Below, one piece after another: positions 24,269 through 36,989 of a DNA stretch of 64,000 nt. Location of the stretch: the NCBI GenBank assembly GCA_022578605.1, contig MU394061.1:620001-684000 (forward strand), read 5' to 3'. The translations under genes and the position numbers were made by a program. The notes beneath the pieces are model-generated. The model was not told the DNA's origin, ran no database searches, and was given only the letters and a program-made list of their open reading frames with translations. Each line of letters starts with the position of its first letter. Positions within the stretch are counted from its first letter, which is position 1. The stretch is from Camillea tinctor (lineage: Eukaryota > Ascomycota > Sordariomycetes > Xylariales > Xylariaceae).

Positions 24269-26398
24269 TCATACCCTCGAAGTGAGGAGCGCCCAGTTTT
24301 TCAAGGATTTTCCTGATTCTTTGCGCACAGCCCAACCCTTGAGCGCCAGAACCAGCACGATCCAGGCCATGAGCAGCCCGACTAGGCCCATTGTGACCGT
24401 GTATATGAACATGGCGTCGAGGTCGTAATGGACCATTCCTTTGACGGTGTCGCTGCTCTGCTCGGGTTGTTAGTAACAGATTCCGTGAGATAGATAGCAT
24501 GGAAGGATAAATCAATGGACTTACACTGGCCATGAAGATGGTGCCTCCCGACATGAGACCGAAGGCAGTGAGCAGTTCGGTGGGAGGTCGGGAAGGCAGG
24601 ATAGACCGCGGCGGCTTGAGATACAACAGCACGTAGGTAAATCCTCGGGCAAATGATGCTCCGGTCAAGAGATTTCCCCATTGCTTGTGGACCATGCTCG
24701 AGATCATAGACTGCTGCGTGTGAGAGCTCATCATGATGCCGAGGAGGAGGATCACGAGCGCTGGGATCGGGTTGATCGAGAACTCGTATTGCTTAGGCTC
24801 TTCTAGTGCCTCGCGTTCCTCATCACTATAAGCATGCGCCGGATGTGTGAGCGCTGCCTCAGTCACCGTCGTGTTGAGCAGATCGCGGATGCGAGTAGAC
24901 TCAACAAGCATCGCCAACTTGAAAGAAGATATCAGGACCTTTCTCTCTTCGGAAACATTGATTTAAAGAAACTTACCAGACCCCCTCCAATGAAAAGCAC
25001 GGTGATAGACATGTGCTCCAGATCTTGGGCGCTAAAGTCTTCCCCGGCATTGGCGAGGTGCTCGAGGAAGATGTTAGTCGAACCGTAAGTGAAGATAAGA
25101 GCACCTTCGACGAATTCGGCCGAGGGACGCCACTTTTGGGAGAGCTGCTTCGGGCGAACGTTCCATGCCTGCGGATTTCGTTAGTCAGATTCGATTATTC
25201 TTGGGTCCATGTAAGCTTGGCATTTCACATGGATGGACTCACCCAGCCGAGCTCTCCGAAGCTCCCGGACCATCTTCCCATGGTCAAGATGCCGTACCAG
25301 AAGAAAATGGCACCCTTGATCCAATGCGCCAAACCGCTGAAAATCTCGTGCCCCTCCTAATCGTGTTTGTTAGCGTACTGATATGTCAAATGCTCGAATA
25401 AGCAAGGCTTACGAAGAAGCGCGCGTATGTGATGATGCCAGTGCACAGCGTGATGTAGCCCAGAATCAGGATGGTCCTGTCCACGAAGTTGTACCCGAAA
25501 GTCAGGAATTTCCATGTTCTACCCGAGATCTTGCTGGCGAATTTGGCAATAGGCGACTTGGGGGTTCTGGGAGAGAGTAGCTCCGCAGGCTTGAGCTCGA
25601 GATCCTCGTAGTCGTCATACTGCGCCCTGCGATCGCTCTCATCCATGGGTGATTCGTGGCCAACGACTGTCGACAGAGAATTGCTCCGCAAAGACTCGGT
25701 GTTCGGCTCGGTGCCCTGGCCGCTATCGTTGGAGTGTCGGTAAGGACTGTCAAACACGGGCGCGCGCGTGCGTTGGTGGTGCTCAGCCATAGCTTCGGTC
25801 GACACGGGAATGAAGCCTTGTTCTTCCTCTTTGCTATATTCCTGTGTGCCAGCCTTGCCCATGACACCAGCCACACGGCTAACCAGGCTAATCAAGACCT
25901 GCGCGCTCACAACCCAAGTAACCAGCCAGCCGAGCTTGTGGTGCGCATTGCCGGGATAGAGATCGGGCGTGTTCGCATTGTAAACGAGGCCAAGAACGAC
26001 TCCGAGCGCATTCGTGAGAAGGAAGACAAACTGGGTCGCAAGAGTATATCGTGATCGCGCAAGGGAAAACATAACCGCTAGAATCCATTGGTTAGCGCCG
26101 CCGCTCCTGAATACGGGAAATTGATCGAGGGTGACAAACCTATTGGTAGTATAAAGACCCAACTTATAACCATTGACGCGATATGCGCGTACATGACACC
26201 TGCGTGCTCGGGATGCGAGAAGTAGGTCGGTGGATATGAGTCTGGATCCGGCTTTGGTTCTTCGATCGTCATATCCATGTCGCCTCCCATATCCATTCCA
26301 GCTTCGTCACCGTGAGCCAGAGCCGCGATTGTCGGAAGCGCGCCGGCGACGGCGACAAGCGCCAGCAACCTGAGCGCAGTTTTGGTTGCTGACCGCAT
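24269..26398 (-). CDS. Ytp1-like multispanning membrane protein
   Basis: Six exons on the minus strand give 603 residues: 26398-26140, 26077-25413, 25356-25243, 25168-24977, 24917-24525 and 24457-24269. The introns are 26139-26078, 25412-25357, 25242-25169, 24976-24918 and 24524-24458, all GT...AG, and every junction keeps phase. A signal peptide (RLLALVAVAGALPTIAALAHG) leads a short lumenal His/Met/Asp-rich stretch (GDEAGMDMGGDMDM), which could bind metal. About ten hydrophobic segments follow, with a Ser/Glu-rich soluble loop between. The segments FGYNFVDRTILILGYITLCT, HEIFSGLAHWIKGAIFFWYG and TNIFLEHLA fit the fungal Ytp1 family, named for yeast YTP1. The biochemical role of the family is not established. 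It ends 665 bp from the convergent gene at 22056. Confidence 0.88.
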
Positions 26399-26772
26399 AT
26401 CGCCCCCTTTAAGAATTTCTCTTTATTTGTTTATGCTTCTGTCTTGAATATGTTCCGCCTCTTTAGACCTTTTGCGTTTCTGTTTCTTTTTCCCTTCTCT
26501 TGACTTTCCCTATTTCCTTTTCTCTTTCCTAGGTAGTTTCGACTTTATTGGTCAAAGTTAGAGAATGTTCTTTTACATATCTCGCCGGTTCAAGGCAGGG
26601 AGGATATCGAATTCTTTGTAAGCTCCACCGATAGTCTAAGAAATATAGGTATGGAGACAGAAACGTGGGTAAAGCTTTTATATATATGATCTACAGCCTT
26701 TCTCCGCTTGGGTCAAGGTGGGATGAAACGAAGAAATAATAGGCCAGGTAACAGTGTGGGTAAGCGGCGAGC

Positions 26773-26776
<4 letters not shown>

Positions 26777-26803
<27 letters not shown>
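26777..26803. repeat. GA dinucleotide microsatellite
   Basis: About 13 AG units in a row, 380-400 bp upstream of the ytp1-like start codon. It may be part of a purine-rich leader or promoter. Confidence 0.9.
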
Positions 26804-29800
26804 CGGAGTGAGGATAACAAGAGGTAGAGTAAGGTGACGGAGATAGGTATTAACAATAGCTGCAAACGGCCATAAAGTGAAGAAGGGGGGCGGACGAGCT
26901 AGATATTTATTTAAGCACGGTAATAAAGAAAACACCAAACCCACAAGAATCGGCGGGGATCTTCGTGGGTGCGGACCCTCTCGGGCTTCGAATATATTTT
27001 CGCATGTTGTCAGCGATCCTCGGCGTTCATTGGCATTGCTACCGTCCTGTCGTCTTAGCTTTCGTTCTCTTGCCCACAGCGGAGGAGCTATGATGGGGCC
27101 AGTATAGTAGTAGTATGCCTCGACAAGAATAATGTCATAATTAGGATCCGAGACTTCCGAAAGTACAAAAAAGGTAAAATGAGTAAGAAAAAAAAACGGC
27201 GGTATGTGAAGCAAAGCTGCAAGTGACGAAGGTAGAGAGAGCGAAGCTATGGTGGATAAGACAGACCCTTGTCCGAGTTGGATTTGGGTAAGGACCACAA
27301 CCATGACAGCATCGTCGTTCAAGGACCCACTTGCATGCAGCCCTGGTTCCCAAAGCCGCCTCCACCGGTGATCTTTTTTTTTCTTTCCAATTTCTAAGCC
27401 AATCAGCGTCGTTTTAGACCCATTAACCTCTACATTACAAGGAGGTTCCATGTTTTAGAGGTACACTAGATACAGGTGTACTAGATGATGCAAACACTCT
27501 TGAAATACTTCCAATTACTCATTACACAACATGTAAATATCCAGCTACCCATTTCGATACGCATTATTATCTAATGTAGGTAGATTGAAGATAAGTGTTG
27601 GTGTAAGGAGTACATAGGCAGTTGTAATGAGCTTTAGCCTGTGTGCTGTGCTAGGTTGAGTTGAGTTTTCGGGTGGCATGTAATTACAACTAATTGATAC
27701 ATCCAAGGTGCCGAGACTAATAGCTGCAATTTATAACCTATGTGAAGTATAGTGTAAATGTAGTGACCTAACCTAGTATGTAGTTCTTGATGTTATGTAC
27801 ATGGAGATACTACACATCACTACAACAATCAAACTCGGAGGGAACGTCGGTTGGATTTTAGTGTAGTAAACTTTTTTCTTCTCTCTCGGGTGGTGACTCA
27901 ACAGTAGGTCTTTGCAAAAATTGTATTTCTAAGACGGGCACTAGGTATGTAGGTTACTCAAGTATATGCATTAGACATCTTACCTTACCCTAGCAGCCTT
28001 CCTACATGCATAGTTGTAGTCAGATAGTACATGTGAGATAGTACTTCATGTTAAACATTTACACTCCAGTCTACTTTCTTGTTCGCAAACCCTACGAAAT
28101 GGACCTAACTATTGCCATATACTTAACGGTATAAGTATTGGCACCTCCCCCTCATCTTGAAGTATGCTCATGTGTAAATCACCTTCACACATACTGCAAT
28201 TCAAGTTGTAGCAATTAGAAATCGCATGCGTTAGATCACATACATCGTTGTACATCGGCGTATGTAACCCAACCCATCTAACCTATTTGTTCAGCACCAT
28301 GCAGCTTGTTTTCGCTTCGCTGCACGACGCCCCCCTGTTAGCGTCTAAGGTCGACCATCCCTGTCGGGTTCAAAGTGTACCTACATACATATACTGTATG
28401 CAGTACATCCAGTTGAATATGCCCGACATGGAAAGCCTCTTCATTCAGCCTTTTCCAGTTTGGCTAGTTTCTATGCTTTAACCTCTTCTTTTCTCTTTCT
28501 TTCTACATCTAGACTGTCTCTCTCTTCCTTCCAGGGATCTCACTACCTAGGATCCTAGTTGCAATATATATTTTACGTGTATCTGCACAAATCTCAATAG
28601 TATATTCCAATGATACTTGGAAGATGACATGATACGGCGGCATACTTTTCAGCTATACCGTCTCGAGTATAGCATAGGTGAGAGAGGGGGGGAAAAAAGG
28701 AAAGAAAAAAACTTAAAATCCCTGCTTTGTTATATCAAATGGTGTTGTAGATTACCAATCCTGCCCGAATGTCGCCTTATAGGATTTCAAATGGATGCTT
28801 ACACGTACAGTAGGCAGTACATACCTTACATATCCTTCACACCTATTTACACTACATAGCAGGTAAATGGATACACATCTGCGTGCCTTATCTTCTAAGC
28901 CTTTCTAAATCTTGACTCATCCAGCTCGCCATCACTTTTGAATACAAATATATATAGAAGCTGTTGCACACAGTAATATAGGTATCGCACAAATATTCCA
29001 TTGTTCTCCTTGCCTACATACTTGTATCCTGTTCTTCTGTACACTGCATGGTTAGGAGCTTGCAAATCTACGGTATATCTATACCTAGGCAGGTAGTACT
29101 GCATCGATATCACGATGGCAGCACAAAGCAGGGCAGGGTTATAGCTTAACCGGGCGGAACATATGGCTGTTCACATGCATTCAATAAGCCGGTGAGCGGT
29201 AGCTAAACCAGCCTAGGTTAGTGATGCGCAACGCGGCCCAAGTGCCGACTCTGTAGTGTAAGGGAAGGGCTCGCAAGGTATGTATCGATAGGGAGGGAAC
29301 AAATGCAAAAGACAGGATGTGTAGCAAAAAAATATCGAATGTCAGTTGGTCGATTTTCGACTCCTTCAACCATAGTTTTGCAGCAAGGGATTGTTTTGAA
29401 AGGTCGGCGATAAGGGGAACGGGGAATTGGGAGGAGGGTTACGAGTAGTTGTTTTGTTTGGGACGATACGATACGATATATTTGAGAAAAACGTCCCACT
29501 ATCTGTTACAACACCCACCCAAGGTACTATTATGTTGTAGTAATGAAGGGTCTAGGAGTGATGCTGAAAGGACCAGGCCATCAACCCCCTCCCCGTAATC
29601 TTAATAAGACAAGACAACCCAAATACTATACATACACCAAAAGAAAGGCGAGTTGATAATTCTTTAGTAATTTGAAATCTGTACCTGTGTAGGTTATGTA
29701 CTGTAACTACAATTCAGGACGAACTATTTCGCATTGACCTCTTTTTCTTTTTTTTTTATATCTTGTGTTGTGACCCACCTATTCCGTTCCCATGGAATTC

Positions 29801-31484
29801 CGAAGGAAAGGAAAAAGAGCGCCGACTCTTCAAAAGTGTAGTGCGAGAAAATCTCCGGAAGCGCGCGAACACGCAGGATCTTGGTTACCAAGATCTGTCT
29901 GTCTCACTGTCTGTTCCCCCTCCTTCCCTTGTCCCTTTCCTCCCCCTCTCGCATCTGGTATAGAAGAAAATGCATTCACACAGACACACACGCACACGTG
30001 TTCAGATGAAACATGGGATGAGTGAGAAAAGGGGGGGATGAGGAGGGGAATGGAAGGGGATAGGTAGGGTGAGAATACGAAACCGAGAGACACGAGAAAC
30101 ACAAGAAACAAATCGAGGACAAGCGAATCTGTTACCAAAACATCGGAACTGGCCGTCGAACACAGGAAGAAGAGAAAAAGAACACCAACCTATAGGTATA
30201 CCAAACCTTCTATCCGTCAGACCGGCTGGTCGGAGGGTGAGAGAAGGAGATAATAATTTGTAGGTGAATTCGGAGTCCGACGAAAACGCGAGAGACCGTT
30301 CTACCTAACAATGAATGGAGTTTAGTTTTTTTCTCCCTTCCCTTCTACACTATAGTTAGTCCTTTTTTTCCCTTCCCTTCTATCGACTGGCACCAGACAA
30401 AAAAAAAAAAAACTATTTTGCGATCGTGCGATGAGATGGGCTAGGCACATAGCCCGATGTCGTCGTCGGCACCCACACAGTGTGTATATGCCACCTAGCT
30501 AGACGAGTTACATGTTGTTCCTTTCCCATCCATCTCCATCCATCCATCCATCAAAATGCATGTGTACACACACATATGCATATTACAGCACAGACAGACG
30601 CAAGCGTGTAACTTACACTAAACCCAGGTCAACCTCTGTAAGTCTACGCGGTTGTCGGTAAAGTGAATTTAAGTCCATATTCCCGCAAGGCTGCCGACGG
30701 CGCACGCATACATCGTGTAGACGGGGCTATCGCCCCCGGCCATATACACACATACATACATACATGCACTTAGGTAGTTAACCTAGCCTACCTAGTGCTT
30801 TACTCGTGTGGTTCCAGTTTGGTTTACACCACTGTTGTCTTTCAGCAGTCAGACTTCTTCCCACCAACTTAGAAAAAAACTTACCAGTCACGCAGTTGTT
30901 TGATACACCATTTCGCCAACGGCCCAGCATCTTGGCGGCTAGTTTAGTTTCTTGTGTATGATATAATGTGCTTCTGTATTCTCTTGTCCTATTTCCTTGG
31001 TGTGTATCCCATCCCCACCTATCCAGTCTTAACCTAGCATGTGTATGTAAGTGGATTAATAATTGTATGGAGCAATTAGACAGGATGGGATAGCCTTGTG
31101 TTCTTTTCGATTCTCTTCTCTCTCTCGTCTGAATGGCCCCTCCGAGTACTTTGGACCCCCCCTTCCTCCCAGCCCCCGGCTACCACCACTTCAAAGCCAC
31201 CGCAAGAATGATAGCATTCCTACCACTCCTACGTACATGAGGGTACCTAGTGCTAGGCAGTACCCATATATTATAGTGTATACCAAAATTCCCGCTCACA
31301 AGGCGGTGGTAGTTTGATATTAATGGATTGACGACCTCCCCCGGTTTCTTTCCACAAAGTAGTGTAATTCACCTGTCTTCCTCAGGGGGCAGCATCGTAA
31401 CATTCACACCCGCCTACCATCATTCATACATGGTGTGACGGAAGAACGGCATATACTGGCGCCGACTTGTATGGGTTGGTCTGG

Positions 31485-31494
31485 TACCTAGGTA
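31485..31494. repeat. TACCTAGGTA palindrome
   Basis: One of five exact copies in the window (the others at 20333, 41752, 46812 and 54323), all outside coding sequence. Confidence 0.7.
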
Positions 31495-31913
31495 GTGCCA
31501 GAACTTAGCTGAGGAACCCTATAGACGAGACTATGTAATCTGTAGTGTAGCATGTGCTATGTAACTATTACCTATATTATAGTTACATGTACATGCTCAT
31601 CTGCCCAGCTGAACCGGGTATATCGGCCCCGAGCTAAACTGCGTAACCCCAGGCAATAATTACTTACACCACGGCATGCGGATCCGAGTAAAGACCCGAT
31701 ACCTAGTAGGTGAATGCCATTCCCGGATCCTACGGGGTTTGAAGGAGAGTCAGGATGGATCAAGGGGGGTAGCGAGCTGGGCTTGGGCTTTTTTCTATTC
31801 TCAGCCTTATGTCTGTGTGTATTCTCACATAGGATAATACAATCTAACTTAGGTATCTAGCCCCAGCTCCAGATTCCGCTTAAGTGAGCGGGCATTAAAA
31901 CCTGGCACTAACA

Positions 31914-32819
31914 CTATAAGCTCGGCCCCCCCTTCAGACGCCATCGGTCCCCGTCCTCGAGCACAACCTTATCCTCGCTCAAGAGCTTCTGCAGGATCTG
32001 GACCACTCCGCCAGCAGCGGGCACGTGCAGGCTCTCAGGTATGTCGCGATATATGACCCGTACCAGCTCCATGGGCGTCCAAGTGCCGGGGTTTGCGTGC
32101 CCCTCTGCAGCAGTAGCAGCAGAAGGAGGATCTCCGTTATTGGGCGACGCCGGTGATGACGACCCCGACGCCAGAGTCTGCAGCACCTGCAGCTCGCGCT
32201 GGCGTCTGTGCGAGATGTACTCGGAGATCTTGGTCCGCGCCTCGGCCAGCACCGGCCCGTGGCCCGGGTACGCCCGGCCGGACACCAGGCCCTGCATGCG
32301 GGCCAGGCTGGCGAGGTAGAGCCCGAGGTCCTCGAACACGGCGGTGCCGTGGCCCAGCACGTTGTCGCCCGTGAAGAGGGCGTCTTCTTCCCGCAACACA
32401 AACGACATGTGGTCGGCCGTGTGGCCCGGGGTGTGCACGGCGGTCAGGGTGGCGCCCTCGACCTCGAACGTCTGCCCGTCGACGATGTCGAGCTGCCCGT
32501 CGCTCGGGTCATGCTTGTGGACGGTGGTCTGCGGCGAGTGTTCTAGTAAATGCGGTATGCCTTTTACGTGATCGGGATGCCAGTGAGTGACGAGGGCTTG
32601 GTAGACAGTGGCTTTCTCTTCGTCGAGAGTCCGCTTTAGAGCGGCGATCCACGAAGGCTTACCCTCGCCCGTGTCGATCAGCAGCCTCCGAGGTCCGGTG
32701 CCAATGAGGTAGGTGTTGGTTCCCTGGAGCGTGAACTTGCCCGGGTTGCCGCCTAGTATACGTATACAGGCAGGGCTTAGACGCTCGACTTCGGGTATGT
32801 GAACAAGTTGAGAAGCCAT
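31914..32819 (-). CDS. LACTB2-like metallo-beta-lactamase-fold hydrolase
   Basis: A single-exon protein of 301 residues from the ATG at 32819 (MASQLVHIPEVERLSP). The fold's metal sites are all visible: THWHPDH at residues 78-84 (HxHxDH), HTPGHT at 129-134, the bridging Asp in FTGDN at 152, and the YPGHGP box. The C-terminus is a winged-helix-like tail (ILQKLLSEDKVVLEDGDRWRL). This layout is that of LACTB2 / endoribonuclease-type hydrolases. Related fungal enzymes also act as thioesterases for polyketide synthases, but no such synthase is nearby, so a housekeeping role is more likely. An in-frame ATG at 32882 would add 21 residues including SSSSSK, encoded by a GCT repeat. I prefer the inner start because that extension looks like leader sequence. 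Confidence 0.92.
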   Translation of the reverse strand: MASQLVHIPEVERLSPACIRILGGNPGKFTLQGTNTYLIGTGPRRLLIDTGEGKPSWIAALKRTLDEEKATVYQALVTHWHPDHVKGIPHLLEHSPQTTVHKHDPSDGQLDIVDGQTFEVEGATLTAVHTPGHTADHMSFVLREEDALFTGDNVLGHGTAVFEDLGLYLASLARMQGLVSGRAYPGHGPVLAEARTKISEYISHRRQRELQVLQTLASGSSSPASPNNGDPPSAATAAEGHANPGTWTPMELVRVIYRDIPESLHVPAAGGVVQILQKLLSEDKVVLEDGDRWRLKGGPSL

Positions 32820-33950
32820 TCTGATAATTATGTTTCCGTATTTGCTGCTGCTGCTGCTGTTGATAGGACGGACAAATCTCATAACAAGATAAGTTCAGCT
32901 CTCTTGCGATCTTTCCCCTCGTTTCTGCTTATTCCTAATCTATCAACCTAGATATATGTATATGTATATGTATATATATATAATCTCCTTTGTAAGTGGA
33001 TGTCAAGTAACAACAATTGAACGTCACAATTGCAAGTAATGTTGATTGATGAAGGATATGATTTTGATTCTTGTGATAGATTAGATAGATTGGTAGGTTA
33101 GATATGTCAGTAATCTAAGTAGTTTATGTATACCTATGTAGATATATATATATAGGTATCAAGAAGTTATGACCTAAGCAAGGAAGGCAACAGGAAGAAG
33201 AAAAACAACCGAGGCTATTCAAGTTGACGTGCTTTGATGGAAGTATTCTGGGTTTAACCTACACTACTACTAGGCAGTTATTAGTGTATTAGTGACCTAT
33301 AAGCTGATAGATTCCAAGATAATCGATATCGATAAACCCCTTCTTGCCCCTGGATCCGCGATAAGCTGATAGCTGAGTGGATTTCGTGTGCCGATAAGGA
33401 TTTAGGTAACTGTACCTACATAATGCGCGTTGTTATGCGCTAGGATTACAACTAGGTACATAGAGATAAGTTAGATAGGGAGATAGAGTTCCCCAATTGT
33501 ACACTACCACTAACACTAACACTAGCATTACCTACAACTTATACCTATACCTATTATACGGGATAAGACAAGAACCAGGAACCGCGAATGCATCATATTC
33601 ATCATACTACAACACCCAACTTCTTCTAATCATCTGCAGCTCTTTTTTCTTTTTCTGGTATCTGAGCTGACCAAGAGCCAATTTATGTCATTTTCTTCGC
33701 ATCATCGCATCTGACGAGACTTTATAACCAAGTAAAACGCAACTTATCCATACTACGGACGAATCACCGCTGATCGCTTTCTTTTGCTTCGCTTAGATCA
33801 GAAAAGCCTTCCCACTCAACCACGACAGCGACAACGACAGCGACAACACCAGACTTTTCCTCAATACCCTCCAATCCCGCTCTAATATAACACTCTCGAC
33901 CATTGTCCTTACACGAAACACCCCTCCCTCCCCCTCCCCCCAAAAAAACC
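32820..33950. promoter_or_regulatory. Divergent intergenic region between LACTB2-like gene and ubp8
   Basis: 1.1 kb of AT-rich DNA that must carry both promoters. It contains TA/TG dinucleotide tracts near 32950-32985 and 33140-33156, and a C-rich, pyrimidine-biased leader directly before the ubp8 start. No specific factor site could be assigned. Confidence 0.5.
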
Positions 33951-35995
33951 ATGGCTGCCAGACCTACGACTCCGGCATCGCCAAAGAATATCAAGATCAA
34001 ATCCCCGACACCGGGTACACCTCTCTTCGGCTGTGGTCAGTAAAGCTGTAGTTATGATTATGAAGAAGATGATGATAGTTATTATTATTATTATTATTTG
34101 GTACCCTTAATAAACCCGAGCTGACACGCATTTGTCTGTGTAAAACCAGAACACCTTCAGCGACTCCTATGTAGCAGCCAAGAAGCCATGAATTCTTCGA
34201 TCCAGTATTATAAGATGCTACTGCGAGTGATATTCGACAATACCCCCATCATACCACAGACATCCAAAGACCCGACCGGCACCGTCGCCACCTCTTTGAC
34301 CTCCAACTATCTCTGTCTACAGTGTCCCGCCATCGTGCCCGACGAGGACCGGGCTAAGCATGGGGACAAGAAGATGCACCGTTTCTGTATAAATATAAAA
34401 CCATCACCCTTTCTCTCTGTGGGCCCCTTTAGCTGACCTGCGCCAGACGTCGACTCGAGAAGTGGTGCCCTTTTTTGCCAATTCTGCGATGACTTTATAT
34501 GGGATCCTACATTAGAGGACTTGAGGGTGCGAAAGATAGGGACCGGGTCATTCTCCAGTATGAATTTCATGAAACCCTTGATGAGCTGAGCTGAGCTGAG
34601 CTGACTATAGAACACGCAGGTCGGAAGCGGAAACACGAGGAATTGTTCTCCGACTCCATGAAGGACGCCGTCAAGGACGACCCGCGGTTCATATCCACCA
34701 ACTCCACCGTAGCATCGTGCCGTGCTGATGGGCTTCGAGGCATCTACAATGCTGGAGCAACTTGCTACCAGAACGTGGTTCTGCAGAGCTTCCTTCACAA
34801 CCCCCTTCTACGCAACTTTTATCTGAGCGACGGGCATCAAAGCAGCGATTGCCAGGTCCCTCACTGCCTCAGCTGTGCTATGGACGACATGTTCCAGGAC
34901 TTTTACGCTGTCGAGGCTACTAACGGCTACACGGCTGCTAACATATTATGCGGCTTTTGGATATCGGAGAAGAAGGCGTTCGAGAACTTGGTCACCACTA
35001 AGGAGCAGGATGCCCATGAGTTCTTCCAGTTTCTGGCCGAGGAACTGCACGAGCGCAATGGCGACGGTAAGAAGCCCGAGACGGGCAGCGAGCACAGCTG
35101 CAATTGCATCATCCACCAGACCTTCTACGGCAAGCTGCAGCGGCAGACCACCTGCCAGGCCTGCGGCGGCGTGACCAACGCCATCGAGTCCTTCCTCGAC
35201 CTGAGCCTCGGGCTCGAGAACCTGCCGCCGAAGCGGGGCAGCAAGAAGTCCAACAAGGTTGGGCCCTCGGTGACGCTGCAGGACTGCCTCGACGAGGAGT
35301 ACATCAAGTTCGACAAGTGCGAGTACCGGTGTAGGAACTGCAACTCATCCCAGCAGGCCCGCCGCGACCATAGCATCAAGCTGCTGCCCAACGTGTTGTC
35401 CATCCAGCTCAAGGTGAGACAGCATGAACTCTTCTCCCCAACTCTCCTCTCTTAGTGCGTAACTAGGCGATGCTAACAAGACGGCTCCCCACCCCCCCTT
35501 TTGCTATAGAGATTTGAGTTCAAGCAGGGCAACCGTGAACGGGCGGCGTCTAAGATTGGTACCAAGGTACAATTTCCCATGCAGCTCAACATGCTGCCGT
35601 ACACGACGCGGGGCCGTGTAATAGCCGAGCGCGACAGCCAGGAGCTGGGCCGATCATGCACCTACGACTTGCTCAGCGTCGTAGAGCACGTCGGCGAGAT
35701 CGACACGGGACACTACGTTTCTTATTGTCGTGTCGGTGATCAGGTAAAGCCCCTAACCCCTTCTTCCCTTCCCTTCCCTCCCCTCCCCCTTTCTAGCTTT
35801 CGGTTTTATACTCTCAATACTGTTACCCTCGTAAATCACCTACCGGTTAGTCTAGGAGAAGACGATTAACTAACAATTTTGTGCAAATGATAGTGGTTCT
35901 CTTTCAACGACCATAGAGTAGAATTGGCCAAGAAGTCAGACGTACTCAACAGCCAGGCGTACCTCCTATTCTATATCATTCGGTCGTTGGCGTAA
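33951..35995 (+). CDS. ubp8: SAGA-complex ubiquitin-specific protease Ubp8
   Basis: Ubp8 (USP22 in animals) removes ubiquitin from histone H2B as part of the SAGA deubiquitination module. Six exons give 513 residues: 33951-34014, 34150-34386, 34447-34557, 34620-35413, 35510-35743 and 35894-35995. The N-terminal zinc-finger ubiquitin-binding domain (YLCLQCP ... MHRFYVDSRSGALFCQFC) spans roughly residues 60-125 and is split by an intron. The peptidase Cys box GIYNAGATCYQN places the nucleophile at Cys186. The His box DTGHYVSYCR places the base at His470, and WFSFND (residues 481-486) supplies the third catalytic position. Zinc-binding CxxC pairs (CQACGG, CRNCNS) lie in between, as in Ubp8. Intron 1 (34015-34149) and the last intron (35744-35893) are the longest. 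The presence of the zinc finger favours Ubp8 over other USPs. Confidence 0.93.
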
Positions 35996-36989
35996 TGTAG
36001 CGTAATGCCAAAAAAAAGAGGGAGCCTGGTCAGGAGCCGAAGGAAGTCCATGATAACAATGTAACTGCTTATTCCCGGTGGTAATTCTTTTCTTCCTTTT
36101 CGCGGTTGGTTTTTTCTTTTATTCTCGCGAAGCATTTGCACGGCTTTTTTTGTCTTTTCAGGTGGGGAAGCGTTTTTTTTTCTCTGATTCATTGTTTCTT
36201 GTCCCTGGAAGACGGCAAGAGAGATGGGTAGGCAAAGGGCTTTTTGTAACATACATGCTTTTTACTTTATTTTTGTTGATTTGGAGTGAAGGAGAAGAAG
36301 AGAGAGAGAGATTACTAGGTTACTTCTACTAGAGAGGGGAACAGAGACCTTTGCATCCTTTTTCAATTTCCTTTTTTTTCCTTCTCCCCTCAAGAAATAT
36401 GGAAATGATAAAGAGAGAAAAGATCTGGAGGTAGGAGGGAAGGGTGAGAGGAGGAGGATGAATAACAAAAAAGTGTAGGCATAGGGTTGGTTTGGTTCGG
36501 TAGGTAGGTAAGAAAAGCGAAGAGTTTTTTTTTACCTTACCTACTTGAGGGTGAAGGTGTACGGAGTTATCGGAAAGAAAGGGGATCGGAATAAAGGGGT
36601 AGGTTATTACTCGAGGAACACGGATTAGTACTTACTGCCTACACGATGCATCGTAGGGGAAATATATATATATCGTCGAAAGGGAAAAAAGGAAAGATAT
36701 TAGATCATGTGTGTCTTGTGTGTATGTGTTCGAGGTTCAAGTAGGAAGTAGTATATATGGAATAAACACAACGAGGATGAGGAGAAAGGGGAGGGCGTGT
36801 TAATGCACTACTATCCTATTCCTTTTTTTCTTCTTCTATTAGCTGGAAGATGTGTAGTAGTAGTACCGTACAGCTTAACCATCTCTTATAAGCCCTTCCT
36901 TCCCCCTAATCCTTCCTCCTGTCCCTTTCTTCCCTATTCCATCCATAGCCCCCCTCTCCATAACGCCAAATGACTGACTGACTGGTTGG
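35996..36989. other. Intergenic between convergent ubp8 and efm5
   Basis: 1 kb, T-rich then A/G-rich, presumably the two 3' UTRs. A TA run occurs at 36662-36673. No coding frame accepted. Confidence 0.55.

Larger units (their letters stand above)
26399..31913. other. 5.5-kb region without a recognisable gene
   Basis: Upstream of the ytp1-like gene and downstream of the LACTB2-like gene. A 257-codon minus frame (26678-27451) crosses a GA microsatellite and encodes low-complexity Leu/Ser/Pro, so I do not accept it as a gene. Tandem ACATAC and CATC repeats occur near 30540-30560 and 30750-30765. One TACCTAGGTA palindrome is at 31485-31494, with shorter CCTAGG-containing variants at 26526 and 29083. 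Composition is AT-leaning with many TA dinucleotides, and no coding signal was seen. Confidence 0.55.

Noticed and set aside
26678..27451. 257-codon minus frame upstream of the ytp1-like gene
   Set aside because: It crosses a GA microsatellite, encodes low-complexity Leu/Ser/Pro without a domain, and lies where the ytp1-like promoter and leader should be.
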